Source of the DNA: Bacteroidetes bacterium RIFCSPLOWO2_12_FULL_35_15
GTDB lineage: Bacteria; Bacteroidota; Bacteroidia; 2-12-FULL-35-15
Direction of reading: 5' to 3'
Length of the DNA stretch: 64,000 bases
Assembly: GCA_001769385.1 (NCBI GenBank)
Contig: MEPB01000068.1
Span: 62,001-126,000 of the forward strand
Part shown: positions 62,687 to 64,000 of the stretch, piece by piece
Layout of the letters: every line of letters begins with the position of its first letter
How positions within the stretch are numbered: the stretch's first letter is position 1
Notes under the pieces: model-generated
What the model was told of the DNA's origin: nothing
The model's input: the letters and a program-made list of their open reading frames with translations, nothing else
The model's database searches: none
Translations under genes and position numbers: made by a program

Positions 62687-64000
62687 TTAAACTAAAGAAA
62701 ACTTATTTCTTTTAATGAACTTTCCATATCCTTTTTCAACTAATAGTTTATTGTTATCCACTGCCACTTTTCCTCTTAAAATAATTGTTTTGCATTTACC
62801 GGTTATTTCCCATCCTTCGTAACTTGAATAATCACAATTCATATGATGAGTTTTTGCGGAAATGGTATGTTTTTCATTCGGATCTAAAATCACGATATCG
62901 GCATCTGAACCAACAGCAATAGTGCCTTTTTGAGGATACATGCCAAAAATTTTAGCTGCATTGGTAGAACTAACTTCCACAAATTTGTTTAAACTTATTT
63001 TGTTTTTTAATACCCCTTCCGAAAATAATAATTCCATCCTGTTTTCTATTGCAGGAGATCCATTTGGAATTTTTGAAAAATCTTTTTCTCCCATTTTCTT
63101 TTGTTCCAACATGAATGGGCAATGATCTGTTGCAACTACTTGTACGCTTCCCTGATTGATTCCTGCCCAAAGACCTGCCTGATCTTTTTTCTCTCTTATA
63201 GGAGGACTCATTACCCACTTGGCTGACTCAAATCCTTTGTCATAAACTGACGCATCCAATACCAAATATTGAATACACGTTTCTACAAAAACTTTTTGAT
63301 TTCTTTTTGCGGCATCTCTGATATGATTAAGTGCATTCTCGCTGGTCATGTGAACAATATATGCAGGAACACCGGTATGATGCGCCATATCTGCAAAACG
63401 GTTTGAGGCTTCACTTTCTGTAATTTCGGGCTGTGATAAATAATGATATAAAGGAGAAAGTTTCCCTTCTGATTTATGTTTTGCAACCAGGTAATCGATC
63501 ATGTCGCCATTGGTGGCATGAGTGGTAACCATTCCTCCCTGTTTTTTTACTTCATTCATCAAGCCAACCATTTGCTTGTCATCGATCATTAAAGCTCCTT
63601 TGTAGGCCATAAAAGTTTTGAAAGAAGTGATGCCTTCTTTTTCAATCATATCTTTTATTTCGGATTTTGTTTCTTCGTTGAAATCAGTTACTGCCATGTG
63701 AAAAGAATAATCTCCAACAGCATTTCCATCTGAGCGGCCTTTCCATTCGTTGAGCGCAGAATACAATGATTTACCTTGTGTTTGAAGTACAAAATCTATT
63801 ACCATTGTTGTTCCACCAAACAGGGCAGCACTTGTTCCTGTTTCATAATTATCACTGGAGTATGTTCCCATAAAAGGCATGTCCAGATGAACATGTGGGT
63901 CAATTCCACCGGGTATTACAAATTTATTTTTTGCATCAATAACCTGGTCAGCTTTAATATCAAGGTTTGTACCTATGGTTGATATTTTATCGTTTTCAAT
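62687..64000 (-). CDS. hydA: Dihydropyrimidinase, 5' end outside window
   Basis: The frame continues without a stop from 63880 (an internal ATG) to the right edge, so the gene is cut by the window; the extra 40 codons encode 'FVIPGGIDPHVHLDMPFMG', the first metal-binding motif of cyclic amidohydrolases (H-x-H). Further on are the carboxylated lysine in 'SFKTFMAYKGALMIDD', His ligands in 'MVTTHATNGDMIDY' and 'AYIVHMTSENAL', and 'VVATDHCPFMLEQKK'. 437 residues are visible; about 20 are missing. It hydrolyses dihydrouracil/dihydrothymine to N-carbamoyl-beta-amino acids. It is probably the first visible gene of the - strand set; 104 bases separate it from the ureidopropionase. Confidence 0.92.
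   Translation of the reverse strand: MENDKISTIGTNLDIKADQVIDAKNKFVIPGGIDPHVHLDMPFMGTYSSDNYETGTSAALFGGTTMVIDFVLQTQGKSLYSALNEWKGRSDGNAVGDYSFHMAVTDFNEETKSEIKDMIEKEGITSFKTFMAYKGALMIDDKQMVGLMNEVKKQGGMVTTHATNGDMIDYLVAKHKSEGKLSPLYHYLSQPEITESEASNRFADMAHHTGVPAYIVHMTSENALNHIRDAAKRNQKVFVETCIQYLVLDASVYDKGFESAKWVMSPPIREKKDQAGLWAGINQGSVQVVATDHCPFMLEQKKMGEKDFSKIPNGSPAIENRMELLFSEGVLKNKISLNKFVEVSSTNAAKIFGMYPQKGTIAVGSDADIVILDPNEKHTISAKTHHMNCDYSSYEGWEITGKCKTIILRGKVAVDNNKLLVEKGYGKFIKRNKFSLV

Overview
The window looks like a chromosome fragment from a Bacteroidota (Bacteroidetes) bacterium. Coding sequence is AT-rich. Three large secreted proteins end in type IX secretion (T9SS) type A sorting domains. Several upstream regions carry the Bacteroidetes promoter signature TTG-N19/21-TAnnTTTG. 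A sphingolipid (ceramide) gene set is present, and intergenic space is filled with the short palindromic repeats common in this phylum. I see no tRNA, rRNA, CRISPR array, phage gene or insertion-sequence transposase.

Region 1 (1-19,075) is a surface polysaccharide locus on the + strand. It holds hexapeptide acyltransferases, four GT4 and one GT2 glycosyltransferases, an asparagine synthase and an O-antigen ligase/polymerase-like membrane protein. Embedded in it is a block DUF4956 - VTC (polyphosphate polymerase-like) - CotH kinase - Wzy/WaaL-like - CotH/beta-helix - metallophosphoesterase - GT4. A small GIY-YIG nuclease gene (14,005-14,325) sits inside two clusters of palindromic repeats. The same repeats form a seven-unit, two-level tandem array at 5.2-5.8 kb.

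Region 2 (19.6-37.3 kb) holds large secreted and signalling genes. On the - strand are three T9SS substrates (an Ig-like/94-residue-repeat protein, a third CotH protein, and a 1200-residue propeller/C39-like/golvesin-like protein) and two TPR-SpoIIE phosphatases. A PocR-PAS histidine kinase and a triple-BON protein are on the + strand. A relic of a second VTC gene lies at 22.15-22.33 kb.

Region 3 (37.3-38.6 kb) has no convincing protein gene, but shows two minus-strand terminators, a candidate small RNA and several dyads.

Region 4 (38.6-47.8 kb) starts with a four-gene ceramide operon: serine palmitoyltransferase, a START-like protein, a GNAT-fold ceramide synthase candidate and a ceramide reductase candidate. 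A PAS/HNH/DUF3606 operon and a three-gene membrane sensor - HPK7 kinase - NarL regulator system follow.

Region 5 (48.1-58.8 kb) is one long copper/silver resistance operon: ArsR regulator, CusA-type pump interrupted by a single in-frame TGA, Met-rich SRPBCC protein, CusC-like channel, two adaptors, an ATP-cone/Mrr-like nuclease fusion, small ORFs and a CPH-type (CopB) ATPase.

Region 6 (58.8-64.0 kb, - strand) is the reductive pyrimidine catabolism set: PreA, PreT, beta-ureidopropionase and dihydropyrimidinase, the last running off the right edge.

The most interesting material is the GIY-YIG gene nested in palindromic repeats, the CotH/VTC/DUF4956 block inside an exopolysaccharide locus, the ceramide operon with a lipid-binding-fold protein, and the ATP-cone nuclease in the copper operon.
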